Positions 45,098 through 57,215 of a DNA stretch of 64,000 bases are shown here, one piece after another. How positions within the stretch are numbered: position 1 is the first letter of the stretch; the number at the start of each line of letters is the position of its first letter. The notes below the pieces were generated by a model, which saw only the letters and a list, made by a program, of their open reading frames with translations, was not told where the DNA came from and searched no databases. The DNA lies in NCBI GenBank assembly GCA_918026815.1, contig CAKJVC010000010.1, forward strand, positions 2,296,501 through 2,360,500, given 5' to 3'. This DNA comes from Chalara sp. BL73 (lineage: Eukaryota > Ascomycota > Leotiomycetes > Helotiales). A program made the translations under genes and the position numbers.

Positions 45098-48000
45098 ATG
45101 GACGAAATTCTACTGATGACTCCAACAGCAGCTGTTGGGACAGGCCCTAATATCACTGATCCCCAACGTGAGATTTTCACAATGGAGATGACATCTGCAA
45201 TCGAGAAGCACTCGACACCTCAACCTGAAGTGGCTGAGGCTGAGGTTGAACAAAAAGAGGTCCAGGACAATGGCGAAGATTCCAAAAATGGCCAAACAGC
45301 ACTTATCAATGAGAGTGAATCTCCATTGGCCGATTCTCCCAGCCAGAGTAACCCAAATGCTGATGTACAAATGGCTCCTCCTGCGCAGGAGGAAGCAGTA
45401 GCCAGCACGTACGATGACAGCTCTGACGAAGAATCTAAAGACTCCAATTCAAGCCCAGCGCTTCTTTACTGTGCCGAAAAGAGACGCAATCATGGAAATC
45501 TGGTCGAGTGGGGAATATTCACGTGTCCTGCATGCGGACAGGATCTAGAGCCCCCAAAGCCTCGAGCTGATGATGTGAAGAAGAGGGTCAAAGAGAAACC
45601 CAGTGATGAAAATGTTGATCTCACTGCGGAGGAGGACCACGTCCACAATGCCGTCTCTGAGATGCCTCAACTCGATGGTGCCGATGGTCAGGGAATGCCA
45701 GATCTTGACGTCCCGGAAGTTCCTGATGTCAGATATAAAATTCAATATCTTGATGAAGGTGGCTATATCGCTGCCATTGAACCTTGGCATGATCGGTTGA
45801 ATCTGGAGACTGAACGAAGGAAAATCATATCCAAGGAACAAGCAATTCTGGAAATCGTCACTGTCGTGCAAACAAACATCAGAGAAGACAACAACAGATA
45901 TCAGTATGAGAGGGACAAGCTTCTTAAGGAGGGGATCTTGACCAACCGCAAGTACTCCATGGAGCACGGATGGACAGAGATTGAAATATACTCTCGTTCG
46001 ATCATTGAAGTTGTTGACAGAATAGTTTCCTATCACCCAGGAATGAATCTTTCCGGAGAAACAATCACTTTGAAGGAACCTTTCTGCTTATTCTTTTATC
46101 ATTTCGAGGACCTGTCTGCGTATCAGATGACGTATCCTGGAGCCAAAGACCACGAAGCATATAAGGATCATCCCATACAAGCCAGATCAGACATTGAAAA
46201 ATGCGACGAGGAAACATACAAGCACCTGAACCTGCTCCGAGATGCCCTAAACCTTTCCAACAGGCTGGCCGAGTACGTTTCCCTCTCGGCTCTCCTCACT
46301 CCTTCTTTTCCATTTACCTTAGACTATTTCTCCTTTGGAATATTCAGCCTCGGCATTCACAAGGATTGAAGTACTGACTTTATACAGTATCGAGGAAGAG
46401 AAATCTCGCCATGCCCGGACGCCTTCAGTCGCTACGTATCCACTGCTATGGCTCTTGTTCAAACCTGGAACCACTGTGTGTACTCAGGTAGACGGAATAC
46501 CAGCAGCATGTGTTGTTCAGTCCATCGATTTTACACCGAAAAGCTCTAGCGCATACCATATCAAGCTCTGGTATCTTGAGTTCGACGGTCGACGCCTGGG
46601 CCGACTACAATGTAGTCGCCTACTTCTTCCATACGATGGAGAAAAGGAAATTACTTCGCTCGATGTCTACCCACTTGAGTTTCAAGATAAGATAGATAAT
46701 GGGGCGATGCGCAAGAGACTTGGAGACAGGGGAGAAAAATATTATAAACTTCTTTCGGGTGGACAAGTTTACTACTCCGGAGAGTCGCTGGGAGACCAGA
46801 TTCGTCGGGTGAGTCGTTTCTATGTCATTATTTTTATGCTCGCCTTCAAACATAGTTCTCATGTGTATGACACCGACTTAGTACGAAGGTCGAGTTATAA
46901 TCGATGCCGCATCGTACTACGACTATGACATAAACTCCTCTCCCAATACTGAGCGACCAAAAAGGCCCGAGGTTGGCAAGATCCAAGATTGGGATGGCAT
47001 TTCCCAGTGCAATTGCGACGAGTGTAAAGCGAATATACAGAGAGACCATCACTCCAAGTTCATCTGGACAGCCTACGATAACATTAACCCCAAAGAAACG
47101 GAGGGTCTGGAGCTTACTGACCCTGTTACGGGTGGTGTGAGTCGACATCGCTATTTACTCTGCCCGACTAGGGTGATTGGCTTCGTTCTTAAGTCGAGAA
47201 ATTGGGGTGAGCCTTGAGCCTTGTCCCAGGAATTACTGTTCAATGACAAGAAAAAGCTAACATGTATCGCAATTGAAAGATGTTCTCAATGTGGAATGTT
47301 GCCACGAGCTGAATCTAAATACAAAGGCTATTGACAGTCTCGTCATTCCTGACGAAAGAAAGACCATGATCAAGGCCCTTGTAAACCGGTACACAAACAC
47401 GGGCGCTATCAAAGGCAAGGCTCCTGCACCTTGGTCGGCAGACTTCATTGCCGATAAGGGCGAAGGTCAAATATTCTTGCTACATGGAAGTCCTGGAGTT
47501 GGAAAAACTTATGTTCGTTACCTCCTGTATTATTCATGTTAAAGAAGCCAAGCTAACATAAAACCCAGACTGCAGGCAAGCTCTTTGCGCATCTTTCCTT
47601 ATTCATGTGCCTAGTTAACATAATGACAGAATGTATTGCGGAATCCACTGGAAGACCTTTACTGTCTCTGACTTGTGGAGACATTGGTACTGATGAAACG
47701 CTATTGGAGCAGCAGCTCTTCAAATGGTTTCGTCTAGCCGAGATCTGGGGCGCAGTCATGCTCATTGATGAAGCCGACATATACCTTGAGAGAAGAGCAA
47801 CCCAAGATCTTCAGAGGAATAGTTTGGTATCAGGCAAGAACACCTGTCCCCTTTTCTCTTTTCTCATGAGACTTTTTATTGCTCTTCAATTCTATGTACC
47901 ATGCCAGTTTACTAAATGTCGTTCACAGTTTTCCTCCGAATGATGGAGTACTATCGAGGTATTCTGTTTCTTACCACAAATCGAGTGGGACACTTCGACG

Positions 48001-48480
48001 ATGCCTTCGTCTCACGCATCCATGTCGTAATCCGCTACGAGAACTTCACCGACAGCGAGCGACAACGCATCTGGAACCAATTCTTCACCAAGCTGCAAAC
48101 TGAACGCAGGGATATCACCATCTCACGCAAAGCTCGGCAATATGTTCTCAAGAGTGATGACATGAAGCGCATCCCTTGGAATGGCAGAGAAATTCGCAAT
48201 GGTATGGCATCAAATCTACTTCCCCACGTTCAAATTTTACATGGACTGACAATGAGACATAGCTTTTCAAACTGCGGTAGCACTAGCAGAATATCGCTTT
48301 GCAGAAATTCAGGATATGGAGCCGGGTGAGAAAGCTAGCCTTGAGTTGGAAGATTTCGAAAAAGTGTGCGAGATGACTGGAGCATTCAAAGAGTATCTTA
48401 CCTCGCTGACGGGCCTGGATGAGGCTGGAAGGTCGAAACTCGATCAGAGTCGGAACGATTCCTTCCAATTTAAGGCTTGA
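45098..48480 (+). CDS. AAA+ ATPase with DUF7025-like N-terminal region
   Basis: Eight exons: 45098-46272, 46388-46808, 46882-47206, 47280-47512, 47569-47575, 47630-47833, 47929-48201, 48263-48480; 951 aa with every phase consistent. The N-terminus is acidic and low-complexity, with CPACGQDLEPP. The middle (HGWTEIEIYSRSIIEVVDRI, TYPLLWLLFKPGT, YHIKLWYLEFDGRRLG, EGRVIIDAASYY, LLCPTRVIGFVLKSRNW) matches the DUF7025 region of fungal AAA proteins. AAA module: GSPGVGKT (710-717), YTAECIAESTGRPLL, GAVMLIDEADIYLERR (Walker B 765-770), ILFLTTNRVGHFDDAFVSRIH. The YTAE motif needs a 7-nt exon (ACTGCAG) and a GC-AG intron; a second GC-AG intron follows SLVS. Retaining the 54-bp fifth intron keeps the frame but inserts 18 residues after the P-loop. 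A later ATG at 45182 is possible. Likely an ATP-driven remodelling enzyme; partner unknown. Confidence 0.87.
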
Positions 48481-49228
48481 ACGCAAGTTCAGCAGTGAGA
48501 TTCCTTAACGCAGTAGATCCCTGGGTTTTTGTTGTAGATTGGTGGACCGAGGCATGGTTTTTATCTATTGCAAGCATGTGCTGACCATAAAGTTCAATCA
48601 AGGCGCAATTCTTGGGCCTAGTACAGTGCATGATCCCACTCTTTTCAAGTGATATGAAGTTGAGTATCTGGTAGGTAGGTGTATGCACAACTTCACGTGA
48701 TAGGTTGCTTCTGGGAACCGATTTGTTTGTGCGTACCTACCTGCATATGATTTTTTTTATTATGTGCCTACTCTCCTTATCCGCCTCTATCATAGCAGGA
48801 CCAGACGTCTCAGACCTCGATATATTTGGTGCTCGCTTGGCCTATCGCAGTAGCCCAAACTGCCTCTTTCATTCGCTCATCTCCTTTGACCACTAGAACG
48901 TTAGAGAACAGACTATTGCGATTGGATGTAGCTCAGGCCGCATCCTCTTATTTAGATTTCATTCCGAGATTCCCCCACTTCAACTAAATAATTGTGATAA
49001 TAAAGACTTTACATAGAAGGGTGTGGGGGGAGTCGTGAATATATAGAGCGTTTGTAGTACGTGTTCATTCTTCTAGCATCTTATAACGATCAAGGATCTC
49101 GCTATTGTCCTAATGAGCCAAAATTATTCCTCTTTACCTCGACAATAATTCTCATACCCGAACCAATTCTGAATTTCGCCTCCTTAGGGGCTACACTATT
49201 TAGCTACATTTAAAGGAATCCTCACTAC
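48481..49228. other. Intergenic, no gene seen
   Basis: AT-rich, with no open frame carrying a motif between the AAA ATPase stop and the LTR. Confidence 0.4.
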
Positions 49229-49717
49229 TGTTTGTAACGACGCAAGGAATCACGGGCTAGAATAGAGGCATATGGGAGTGCGTACAATAGGCTGATAGTG
49301 ATTGCCTTATAGGTCTAAAGTACTAAGGATACAAAAACATGAGGAGCAACTATAGAGAATAGGAACAGGCCTTTATATAGGCGACTCCGACTCTCCCCCG
49401 TATTGGGTCTGAAACCCTTCATACCCTGATCATCACCCCTTGCTCCTGTATCATAACCTCCGTGCCGTGCCCTGGGCATACCGATTGTTACACTGTTGGT
49501 ATGAGTGAATAGCACACCCCGCGACGCACGGACCACATGGATGTATTATAGCTCTCGTACGTAGATTAGCACTTAGAACAGAACAAGAACAAGTCAACCA
49601 CCTGCAACGAGCATATATAGCACTGCGCTGAGATAGCGGTACTACGTGCCCCGTGGGTAACCGACTTAAGCAATTGCAAGTCATCAATACGAAGTATCAC
49701 AGAGAGTGATACAAACA
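49229..49717 (-). mobile_element. Full-length solo LTR of the TGTTTGTATCAC family
   Basis: Read on the minus strand it starts TGTTTGTATCACTCTCTG and ends GTCGTTACAAACA, with 8-bp inverted termini TGTTTGTA/TACAAACA; 489 bp. It contains the same blocks as 24458-24700 and 27220-27364, plus GCCTATATAAAGGCC, a TATA-box-like promoter as expected for an LTR. The flanks ACTAC and TTTAC do not match well. No retrotransposon genes adjoin. Confidence 0.8.
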
Positions 49718-52400
49718 TTTACTTTTCTCTTTCTTTGTTAATATCCGCCAGGGACTCATTCGGCAGACGAAGTGAGCGTTGAGTTGAGTTGAGATGTATT
49801 CCTACTCGGCTGTAGCCGCCATCCAAAGACAAAGCGAGCGTAAATGCATGATACTGGTTAAGGTTATTATAATGGCGATCACGTGATGTGCAGCCTATCT
49901 CCCTCTTTGTCAGGAATCGGCTTGCGTAAGTAGACACGGGCCACGAAGCTAACTTAGAGAAAATCTCTTACTTCTAGTATTATGTAACGCTGTTAGGAGG
50001 ACCCAGGCTCATGATCATCACGTGATGAAACCAAACCCAATGAGTCCCGGGTTTCTAGTATATTTCACTTAACACATGATGAAGGATTCTCAGCAATTTA
50101 AAAATCTTCCCAAAACCATCCATCAGACGTTCAAGTCAAAACCGACGAAGCGGTTCGCTAAATCACCAGCAAAGAGGCATAGTTTCCTCTCCCGAACTCG
50201 TAACAAGCATGCTAACCACCAATACAAGCCGATGGGATCTACCGTCCTCCGCCCGTCCCGAAAGCCATGCTCTATCCCGCACATCCCTGCTCCGATCATC
50301 AGAGCGGGCGGGGGAGGTTGCGGGCGCAGGCCAGGCCATGGAAAAGGAGGCTGGGAACGAGCGTGTGGACGCGTTACATTTTGGGCCGGCAGAAGGTGCA
50401 CCAAGCCGGACGCGGCATGCAGGTTTGCGCGTGAATCTGCGGCGAGCGGCATTGCGGAAATGCTGGGCCTGCACGTGCGCTCGGGCAGGAAAATAAATTG
50501 GCGCAACGGCAGGCTGGTTGGTGAGTATAGTTTGGTATTTGTATTGTGCCTTGTCCGTGGTTTTGATTTGCTCTGTTTGGCGTTCGCTGTTTGGCATTTG
50601 CTATTTGACGTTTGCTGTTTGGCGTTTGTTGTTTGGCGTTTGGTGTTTGGCGTCTCGATGGATCCCATATGGCCTGATGTTGAATTAGGGATGGATATAT
50701 TCTGGGCTGTAAGGGCCGTGAGAAAAAAAATGCCTTTGCTTATGATATCTTTTCCTTGGTTTATGTGATCATGATTATTTTGTGCCGGAGAAATTGCCAC
50801 ATTTTTACCCCCAACTTTCGACCTCTTCGGGCGCGGCATCCATCTGCGCCAGTCCAAGTGCAACCTTCCGCCCGAATTCCCGAGACATAATCAACCTTTG
50901 GGGAAATACCTGGGTTATAATTTTTGGCTTGTGGGGGCGGATAATGGAGAGTGGGGTAATTTTGATCGTGTTCGTGATTGACTGCCTTTCACAGAACTAC
51001 TTCACCCCTAAATACATCTGAATTACAAGCCGGTTACAGCATCACTTCTGTCTATCATCTCATCGCAATAATTTCCCTATTGCCTACCAGCATCCCACTT
51101 CTGGACAGGCAAAGCTTTAGGAGGGTTAATCCTCATAGTACGTCGCAACCACTTTGCATTAATGTTCCGTGTTGAGATTACTGATGTTGTAGAAATGTGC
51201 GAGCAACGCATCCGCCATTACGCAGGATGTAACCACCACTACGCCTATGACTACGCCAGATGCGGAACAGCTCTGGCACACCCGAATCAGGAACTCTGTA
51301 TGCCTGCCAGCGGTTCTCTCCGAGATCTCCCGCGATCTCTCGACGTGCAGGATCAAAACCTGGCTGGAGTATGTCCACCTTGCGCCGGCAGGTCTCCTCC
51401 TAGCTCCCAGGGCTCTCAATAATTGTGTAAGTCTAATAAATAACCAGCATATTACTGTTTTGTAGGGACATTTAGCTAATCAACTATCTACAGGAAGCTC
51501 CAGTGTTGACGGCTGGCTGGATGAAAAGGAGCGAAGGCTGCGGCTGTAGAAACACGAGGGATCTGGTGTTGTTATTTGTCAAATAATGCAAGCCTTTTGT
51601 CTGTCTTTGTGCTTTTATGCCTCTTTTGTCATCGATCTTAGTTAATGTCTGTCCCTGCGTGAAGAGACGCACCGTGTCGCGAGACGAATATAACTTTTGG
51701 GCATTTTAGTACTCCCTCGCGAGTGTAAGCAGTTATTCTCAATATGTACTTGTTCTTTAGCCATTTCTCCTATAGGGAACCAGTTTACAAGAGGAAAATT
51801 ATGGCGGGTGGTCATATTGTTGATCGATCCGTTCATGCCAGCGATTGCAGCCTCGAGGGTCCTCCTTTGCGTAATCGCGAATCTCAATGTTTTTCTGCAA
51901 TTCGAAGCTATTAAAGGAAGATTCTGTAAGGGGGGGAATATAGCCCCAAAGTTTGAAAGCATTCAGATTAAAAATCAAGAAGTCGGGAGTTACTCCGTGC
52001 AATCAGAGTGACCTGTACTTTAGCTTCAGGATCCAGTGCTTGTTAATCTGTATTAGTCTAAATTAGCTTGGTTCGCATTATGAATGTATACCGTATTAAA
52101 GCCTGGACGTGCTGAATTTTTACTCAGCCGCTATTCTAAGAGAGTGTGGCTGCTTACCATAGCAGCTTTCTCGGTTTCTATAGGTACGTTGCGCGAAAAT
52201 CTGGGCTGCTTTTAGCGAGCGACTCAGTTTTGAAGAACCCGATTATTTGCATGACTCATATGGACGCGTGTCTGCGGCGTCGCCGCCTGTTAAGCTAAAT
52301 AGACGCATTCATGCCATCCATGCTACAAGTGACCTTGAAATACATACCTCCTGTTCAGGACGCTTTTGGATCTCAGCGCCATACCCTTTGAATAAAGAAG
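49718..52400. other. Gene-poor stretch
   Basis: Open frames on both strands at 50076-50863 overlap the 14-bp tandem repeat and look like chance frames over GC-rich DNA. No splice-supported gene or family motif was found elsewhere. The right end contains the promoter of the hydrolase gene. Confidence 0.4.
50573..50656 (+). repeat. Six tandem copies of a 14-bp unit
   Basis: CTGTTTGGCGTTTG-like units follow one another without gaps from 50573: CTGTTTGGCGTTCG, CTGTTTGGCATTTG, CTATTTGACGTTTG, CTGTTTGGCGTTTG, TTGTTTGGCGTTTG, GTGTTTGGCGTCTC. A minisatellite without evident function. Confidence 0.9.
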
Positions 52401-53258
52401 ATGTCCTCCGGGGAATCCAACCCAAAGCAAGCAGACCTAGAGATCGCTTACACTCGTCTCTCACCTTCCCAGAGCCCAGTCGACAAGGCGTCTTCACATC
52501 CAACTATCATCTTCCTTCACGGCTCAGAGTCTTGCCATCTAGAGTTCTCTCGCGTCGCACCATTCCTCACAGATGACTACGATATCCTTCTTGTTGATCT
52601 ACCTGGGCACTCAAGATCCAAGGCGATACCCTTCAGCTTCGACAACGCCATCAATGCGCTCTCACATCTCATTAAGACCCAAGTCAAGGGTGGCAAGGCG
52701 CACATCGTCGGCCTGTCGCTAGGCGGCTTTATTGGGCTGGAATTCGCGAGGCGGTGTTCCGAACTAGTGCTTAGTCTGTGGTGCACCGGCTGCGCACCGT
52801 TTAGCGGGTACAGGCACTGGCTCACGTCGCAATCGCGCCTACTCAGCGGAATCATCGTTGTGGCAAGTCGACTCGCAACCGAAAGGATTTTCTGGGCCTC
52901 CCTCGGCGTGGAACCTATCCCAGGGCTCAGGGCGGAAGTCAAGAATAACCAGACTATGGCTCTGCTGAGACCCGTGTTTGATAGCCTCGCTTTAGTGACC
53001 TTGGAAAATTTTGCTGAGATACAGGGTGTGAGGATTGCTATTATAGCGGGTGGGAAGCATGATAATGTCGAGGACACGGCGGAAGCAGGGAAAGTGCTTA
53101 GAAGCAAGAATTCGGAGTGCAATGCATTCGTGGTGAGGAAAGCGATTCACTGGTGGTCTTTGCAAATGCCCGAGGTATTCGCTCAGGGCGTGAGAGCGTG
53201 GGTTGAGGGTAGTGAGATGCCGAAGGTATATGAGCCATTGCTTACAGATATATCCTGA
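52401..53258 (+). CDS. Alpha/beta-hydrolase fold enzyme
   Basis: A single 285-residue frame from the ATG at 52401 (AAGAAGATGT) to TGA. It shows the fold's elements in order: oxyanion-hole strand TIIFLHGSE (residues 35-43), DILLVDLPGHSRS, the nucleophile elbow GLSLGG with Ser106, and the acid/base end GGKHDN (Asp221) and AIHWW (His250). A catalytic Ser-Asp-His triad is therefore likely. Substrate cannot be told: such enzymes include esterases, epoxide hydrolases and C-C hydrolases. The lid region (GYRHWLTSQSRLLSG) is short. There is no signal peptide, so it is probably cytosolic. No intron is needed and codon use is GC-rich compared with the flanks. It stands alone with no pathway neighbours. 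Confidence 0.9.
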   Translation: MSSGESNPKQADLEIAYTRLSPSQSPVDKASSHPTIIFLHGSESCHLEFSRVAPFLTDDYDILLVDLPGHSRSKAIPFSFDNAINALSHLIKTQVKGGKAHIVGLSLGGFIGLEFARRCSELVLSLWCTGCAPFSGYRHWLTSQSRLLSGIIVVASRLATERIFWASLGVEPIPGLRAEVKNNQTMALLRPVFDSLALVTLENFAEIQGVRIAIIAGGKHDNVEDTAEAGKVLRSKNSECNAFVVRKAIHWWSLQMPEVFAQGVRAWVEGSEMPKVYEPLLTDIS

Positions 53259-55147
53259 GTTTAGATTTCACTGCATAAGCTGCCGGAAGATCGTCCCATA
53301 AATTTACTATACACTATTCCAACCCATAGGAAGCTTCCCGCTAGCAGATGCGTATTCTCCCAGGTTTTTAGCTGATTTGCGGCAGCAATCGATGTGAACA
53401 TTGACTTGAATCACATCTCATTGTTTTCGCTGAACACTGCAACTGCTCCCACTGTCATTAACATACCTCTGGCTCATAAAGTTCAGGCGCACGTGAGTTG
53501 CAGAAGGCGAGATTGTGCCAGAACCACTGCGAGCCCCCGTGGCGCGGATGTGGTAGCGGAAGATGTGGAAGAGATGATTGTATGCTTGGGCTTGGATTGA
53601 GGCAGGCTCGTGCTGGCTTCGCAACCTATTGCTGGACAGTTTAATTTTTCCTTTGTCGTCCTCCCGGCGCAGTGATCGCAGATAAAGAGTGACGGTAGGC
53701 TTGTTATCCCTCTGCCGTGCTTCTTATACCGTGCTTTTTATGGTCGGGTGATCAACCCTGGCCGTCATCGTCTTGCCTACATTGTTGTGCACGCGTTGTC
53801 ATGTCTCGTTATGTGTTCCTGTGGTGATTCCCTCCCATCGTCATGCACGCCGCCGTGGCATTGATGATGATAGGCAGATTCCGGAATGGGCGGCTTTATT
53901 CTCGGGTTTCCGCCAAACATATATCCGGTCATTGGATAACATTTGGATAAATGTTTGTGCGCTCAGAATTACGGTATTGATAATGAAGCTTAGACCACAA
54001 TTGTAATTAAGATTACCATAAAGGGATATGCTGATCTGTCGGCTTGACTAGGAATCCTTGATCGCTTGATTGAAGGTATCGGCCCATATGACAACGTCGC
54101 ATGACACAGCGGCCCAGCCGCCACCAAGCTTATAATGACTTCTCAGTATGTAGTGAGACTTGGAAATCCAAATCCAATCGTTCTGTAATTTTAAAAAGGC
54201 AGAGAGAGCTTGATAGTGGTGCTGTGAGTAGAGTGCCCTGTTATACCATGAAACGAGGGCTCCCCAAATCAAAGGGAGCAGCGATGACGCGATTATATTT
54301 TCCGGAGTAGCTGGGTCAAGAGTGATTGGAAGGGGCCACACAACATCACTGATATAAAAGTACGAGAATTTTTGATGCATTCATAGGGTTGGAGCCGCTT
54401 AAATTCAAAGTACCTTTGGTTTGTCTCGTTACACAGGGCGTCTCTTGACGCAGGGACAGACGTTAGAATGCCCGGTTTTTCATCTGCTGTTCGTCCTACC
54501 GCAAAAATGGTTATTAGCTGTTCGTCCCAGACGGTATAGTAAACAAGAAACCTTGAGATATATTTGGCAACCACTTTCTTTCTCGCAACGTCCCATGAAT
54601 TTCAGTGGAGTTTGATGGTTGGAATCAGCCTGCTTAGAGAATGGCTTTGTTTTGTGGGCTGTTTTGTGGGCTGTTTTATGGGCTGTTTTATGGGCTGTCT
54701 CCACTCAGTGTTTGTGAGCACTTTTAAACGTACGACCGAGGAAGCTTTGACCAGTTGACCCAGCCTCACCAGAACCAGCCACAACAACGCCATTTTACCC
54801 CACCTTTGCTCCCCTTGAAGTACAGTCAGAGTGCCCCACGAGTTTGGATGGGAGACTCGTGTGGCTGAACATGGGTGATATCTATTTAATATACTAAGCT
54901 TCGGGAATAATCCTATTCCAGATCGGGCTCTATGAAAGGACTGTTTTCCAAAAAAAAATATAAAAATGCGGGAGAGCAAATGCTACTTACACAAATAATA
55001 GGGGTTCGTTCACATGCTGGAAAAGTGACTTTGTCGTGAAGCACTGGCCACATGATTAACCTGATCGGGAGTAGGGGTTCGTAGAATCAGGCACATTGCG
55101 CTTTGTGACACCAAAGCTGGGCCAAACAAACCGCCAAACCCAGAATC
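53259..55147. other. Intergenic, one minisatellite, no gene seen
   Basis: At 54644-54700 a 12-bp unit, GGGCTGTTTTGT or GGGCTGTTTTAT, is repeated about four times. Other open frames show no motif or splice partner. Confidence 0.45.
54644..54700 (+). repeat. 12-bp tandem repeat, about 4.5 units
   Basis: Units GGGCTGTTTTGT, GGGCTGTTTTAT, GGGCTGTTTTAT and a partial GGGCTGTCTCC follow a diverged first copy GGCTTTGTTTTGT. Read in reverse it gives the Lys-Pro-rich shadow peptide KQPIKQPTKQP. Confidence 0.88.
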
Positions 55148-55456
55148 ATGGCTTCTTCCCAACGCAACCCCAAAAGAGTGGTCTTGAGACTTCGGGTTAG
55201 CGATTTTGAAGGTCGTAGGTCTTCGGAGTATACTGATGCTATCAAGGCATACCTTTCGTTTGCAAGACGCCCAACGAGCGAGGACGAAGTAAAGAAACAC
55301 TACCCCCACATCGAGCCTTTTCAGTCTCCCGAGCTGCAACAGACTTCATTCCATATCATCATAGACGTCGAGAAGCATATGGTTAACGATGGGGAATTTC
55401 GGGACCTGCCGCATGAGATCTACCGCATCCGTCGCAATGAACAAGGCTCCTTGTAA
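55148..55456 (+). CDS. Small hypothetical protein (102 aa)
   Basis: Begins at a true ATG (CAGAATCATGG) and encodes a charged protein with RVVLRLRVSDFEG, TDAIKAYLSFARRPTSEDEV and FHIIIDVEKHMVNDGEF. The composition looks like a folded, soluble protein and not a chance frame, but I recognise no family and see no splice partner. It could be the first exon of something longer; GT dinucleotides near 55455 are weak donors. Confidence 0.4.
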   Translation: MASSQRNPKRVVLRLRVSDFEGRRSSEYTDAIKAYLSFARRPTSEDEVKKHYPHIEPFQSPELQQTSFHIIIDVEKHMVNDGEFRDLPHEIYRIRRNEQGSL

Positions 55457-55667
55457 GAGTTGGGCGCTCCCCTTTCTCTCGAGATGTTATTTACTTTTTT
55501 AATAGAGAAGTCAAGCCATTCGCGAACCCTCTTGAAGCGAGGAACTTCCTTTCCAAGATGCGCAGATTCACCGATACATACGCTTGGGCAAAGTGACACC
55601 AGCCGATATGGGACATTGGGCGGAGGTGGAAGGAATAATAATGAGCAAAGAATTAAAAATAAAAAAA

Positions 55668-55686
55668 GGGGGGGGGGGGGGGGGGG
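55668..55686 (+). repeat. Run of 19 G preceded by A-rich tract
   Basis: AAAAAAAGGG is followed by an unbroken G run to 55686. Such tracts are unstable and error-prone in sequencing. A 19-base C run also occurs at 15139-15157 in the Tc1 element. Confidence 0.9.
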
Positions 55687-56975
55687 TTGTTATGTGATTG
55701 GAAGCGGTGATCTGCCGCGCGCGCCATTGGCACATACATGGTGGTTTAAGAAATGGGATATATGAAGGGCCGCCACCTTGAGCGCTGCATGCTTCTTCGG
55801 TGCCTATCGTTGGGCGGCACCTTGTCTTGATAGGCAGGCAGAGCGGTATGCTAGCTCTGCCTTAAGTACCTTTACTTCCTCGTTGCCTATTTTCAGTTCC
55901 TCGATTCCTGCGAGAACAGTGGCTGGCGCGTCGCTCTCCACACTCCTCATCCTTGTGATACTTTTAGCCGTTGCTCGGGTTGGTGTCTTAGGTCGGCGCG
56001 CGTGCGATTTGGTAGCTCGGAAATAACGTGAAACTGAAGTGGCACGTATTTGTTGAAAAATACACGGAGCTGTCGCTGTCTGTAAAGTCGGACAAGCTAC
56101 GCGCCATCTCCGATATAGTGGCTGAATATTCCTTGTTACAAGCTTGGCGGTACCTGCCTGCTGGAGTCTGACCCAGCAGGCCCCTCAGCGGCCAAACGTG
56201 GTTCCGAAACGGGCCGCTCCCGCGATGGCATTAAGGGCGTTGAACTGGTTTCTCCGCCGGTGGCCCAGGAATTCTCCCTTGGTCGTGGGCTGCCTACGAC
56301 GTCGCCGTCAAGTTCCATGGAGAAACCTAGTTCAAAAGATCTTGGATTTCTCATGTCGGCAGATTGGGCAATCAAACATGGGCGGAAAGGGGTCAGGATA
56401 TCGCTATTTGGAGCTACTATGTGTATAATAGTACCCATCACCCGTATCGGCGCGTTATTGGAGTAGAGATTTGTCTATTGGAGATGGGTGGTAGAGTTGA
56501 CACTTCTAGATCACGCTAGTATTAGTGTTCTTACAGACACATGCGCAAGAGGGAGGGTTCACTCCAAGTGCTATAGCTGCCGCGGCCAGGCTTTTTATTT
56601 TGACTATGACGTCGAGGATATCCAAGGCGCAAGGTTCCTTGTGTCCGACTAGAGTTAGGCAAGAACGCACGGGGGCGGTGCCAAAAGTATACAATGGTCT
56701 CTTGTTAATATGGACCGAGGTCCAGAGACCTGAAAAATACGAGTAGGCATGATTAATGTGGCGATGGACGATCAGGTCTGGAGCAGCGTGTGACATCAGA
56801 ACGGTTCAGCATAGTCTGAATCATGATTATTCCAAACAGTGTGCTGACAGCTTTGACTAATTGAATAATAAACCTATTAATCGAAATCTGTCAGAGTACG
56901 GTTGATAAAGGCTTACCACTGCACTAAAAAGGTAAAATAACCCAGGTCGCCGCTCAGCTAGCTTATCATACTACA
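55687..56975. other. Intergenic, no supportable gene
   Basis: A minus-strand frame 56441-56136 contains IIHIVAPNSDIL and RNPRSFELGF but no domain I can name, and it has no partner exon. It may be a relic. Confidence 0.35.
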
Positions 56976-57153
56976 TGACACGAATCCAAATCCTGGCGCT
57001 ATTGAAGCTAATAGGGGGGTTCTATTACGAGGATTCTAAACTAAGGAGAGAAGGTAAGCTTGAGGATCGTCAACTAGGTCAAGCATGAGGAACGGGTGCC
57101 ACTAGTCCTGAATAAGAAAGTATATCCGAGGTGATCACATAGTAACCGTGACA
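56976..57153 (-). repeat. Short interspersed element, TGTCA...TGACA family (copy 4) with adjoining fragment
   Basis: Runs from TGACACGAATCCAAATCC to GTAACCGTGACA. On the reverse strand it matches 59828-59998 almost throughout (GGATAT.CTTTC.TATTCAGGACTAGTG, TTCTCTCCTTAGTTTAGAATCCTCGTAATAG in part). It is followed at 57154-57215 by a second, partial copy in the opposite orientation (GAATCCTTGTAATAGAAC to ATTCGTGACA), suggesting insertion of one copy next to or into another. Confidence 0.8.
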
Positions 57154-57215
57154 GAATCCTTGTAATAGAACTTTCCCTATTTGCTTCAATAGCGCCAGGA
57201 TATGGATTCGTGACA

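Noticed and set aside
47576..47629. Treating the 54-bp GC-AG intron as ordinary coding sequence
   Set aside because: It stays open, but it would put 18 unrelated residues between the P-loop and the conserved ECIAE helix. Kept only as a possible retained-intron variant.
50076..50863. Long frames on both strands (230 and 246 codons)
   Set aside because: They overlap each other and a 14-bp tandem repeat, are low in complexity, and have no recognisable domain or splice structure.
55460..55765. 101-codon frame with a polyglycine stretch
   Set aside because: The glycines come from the 19-base G run; there is no motif and the frame depends on homopolymer length.
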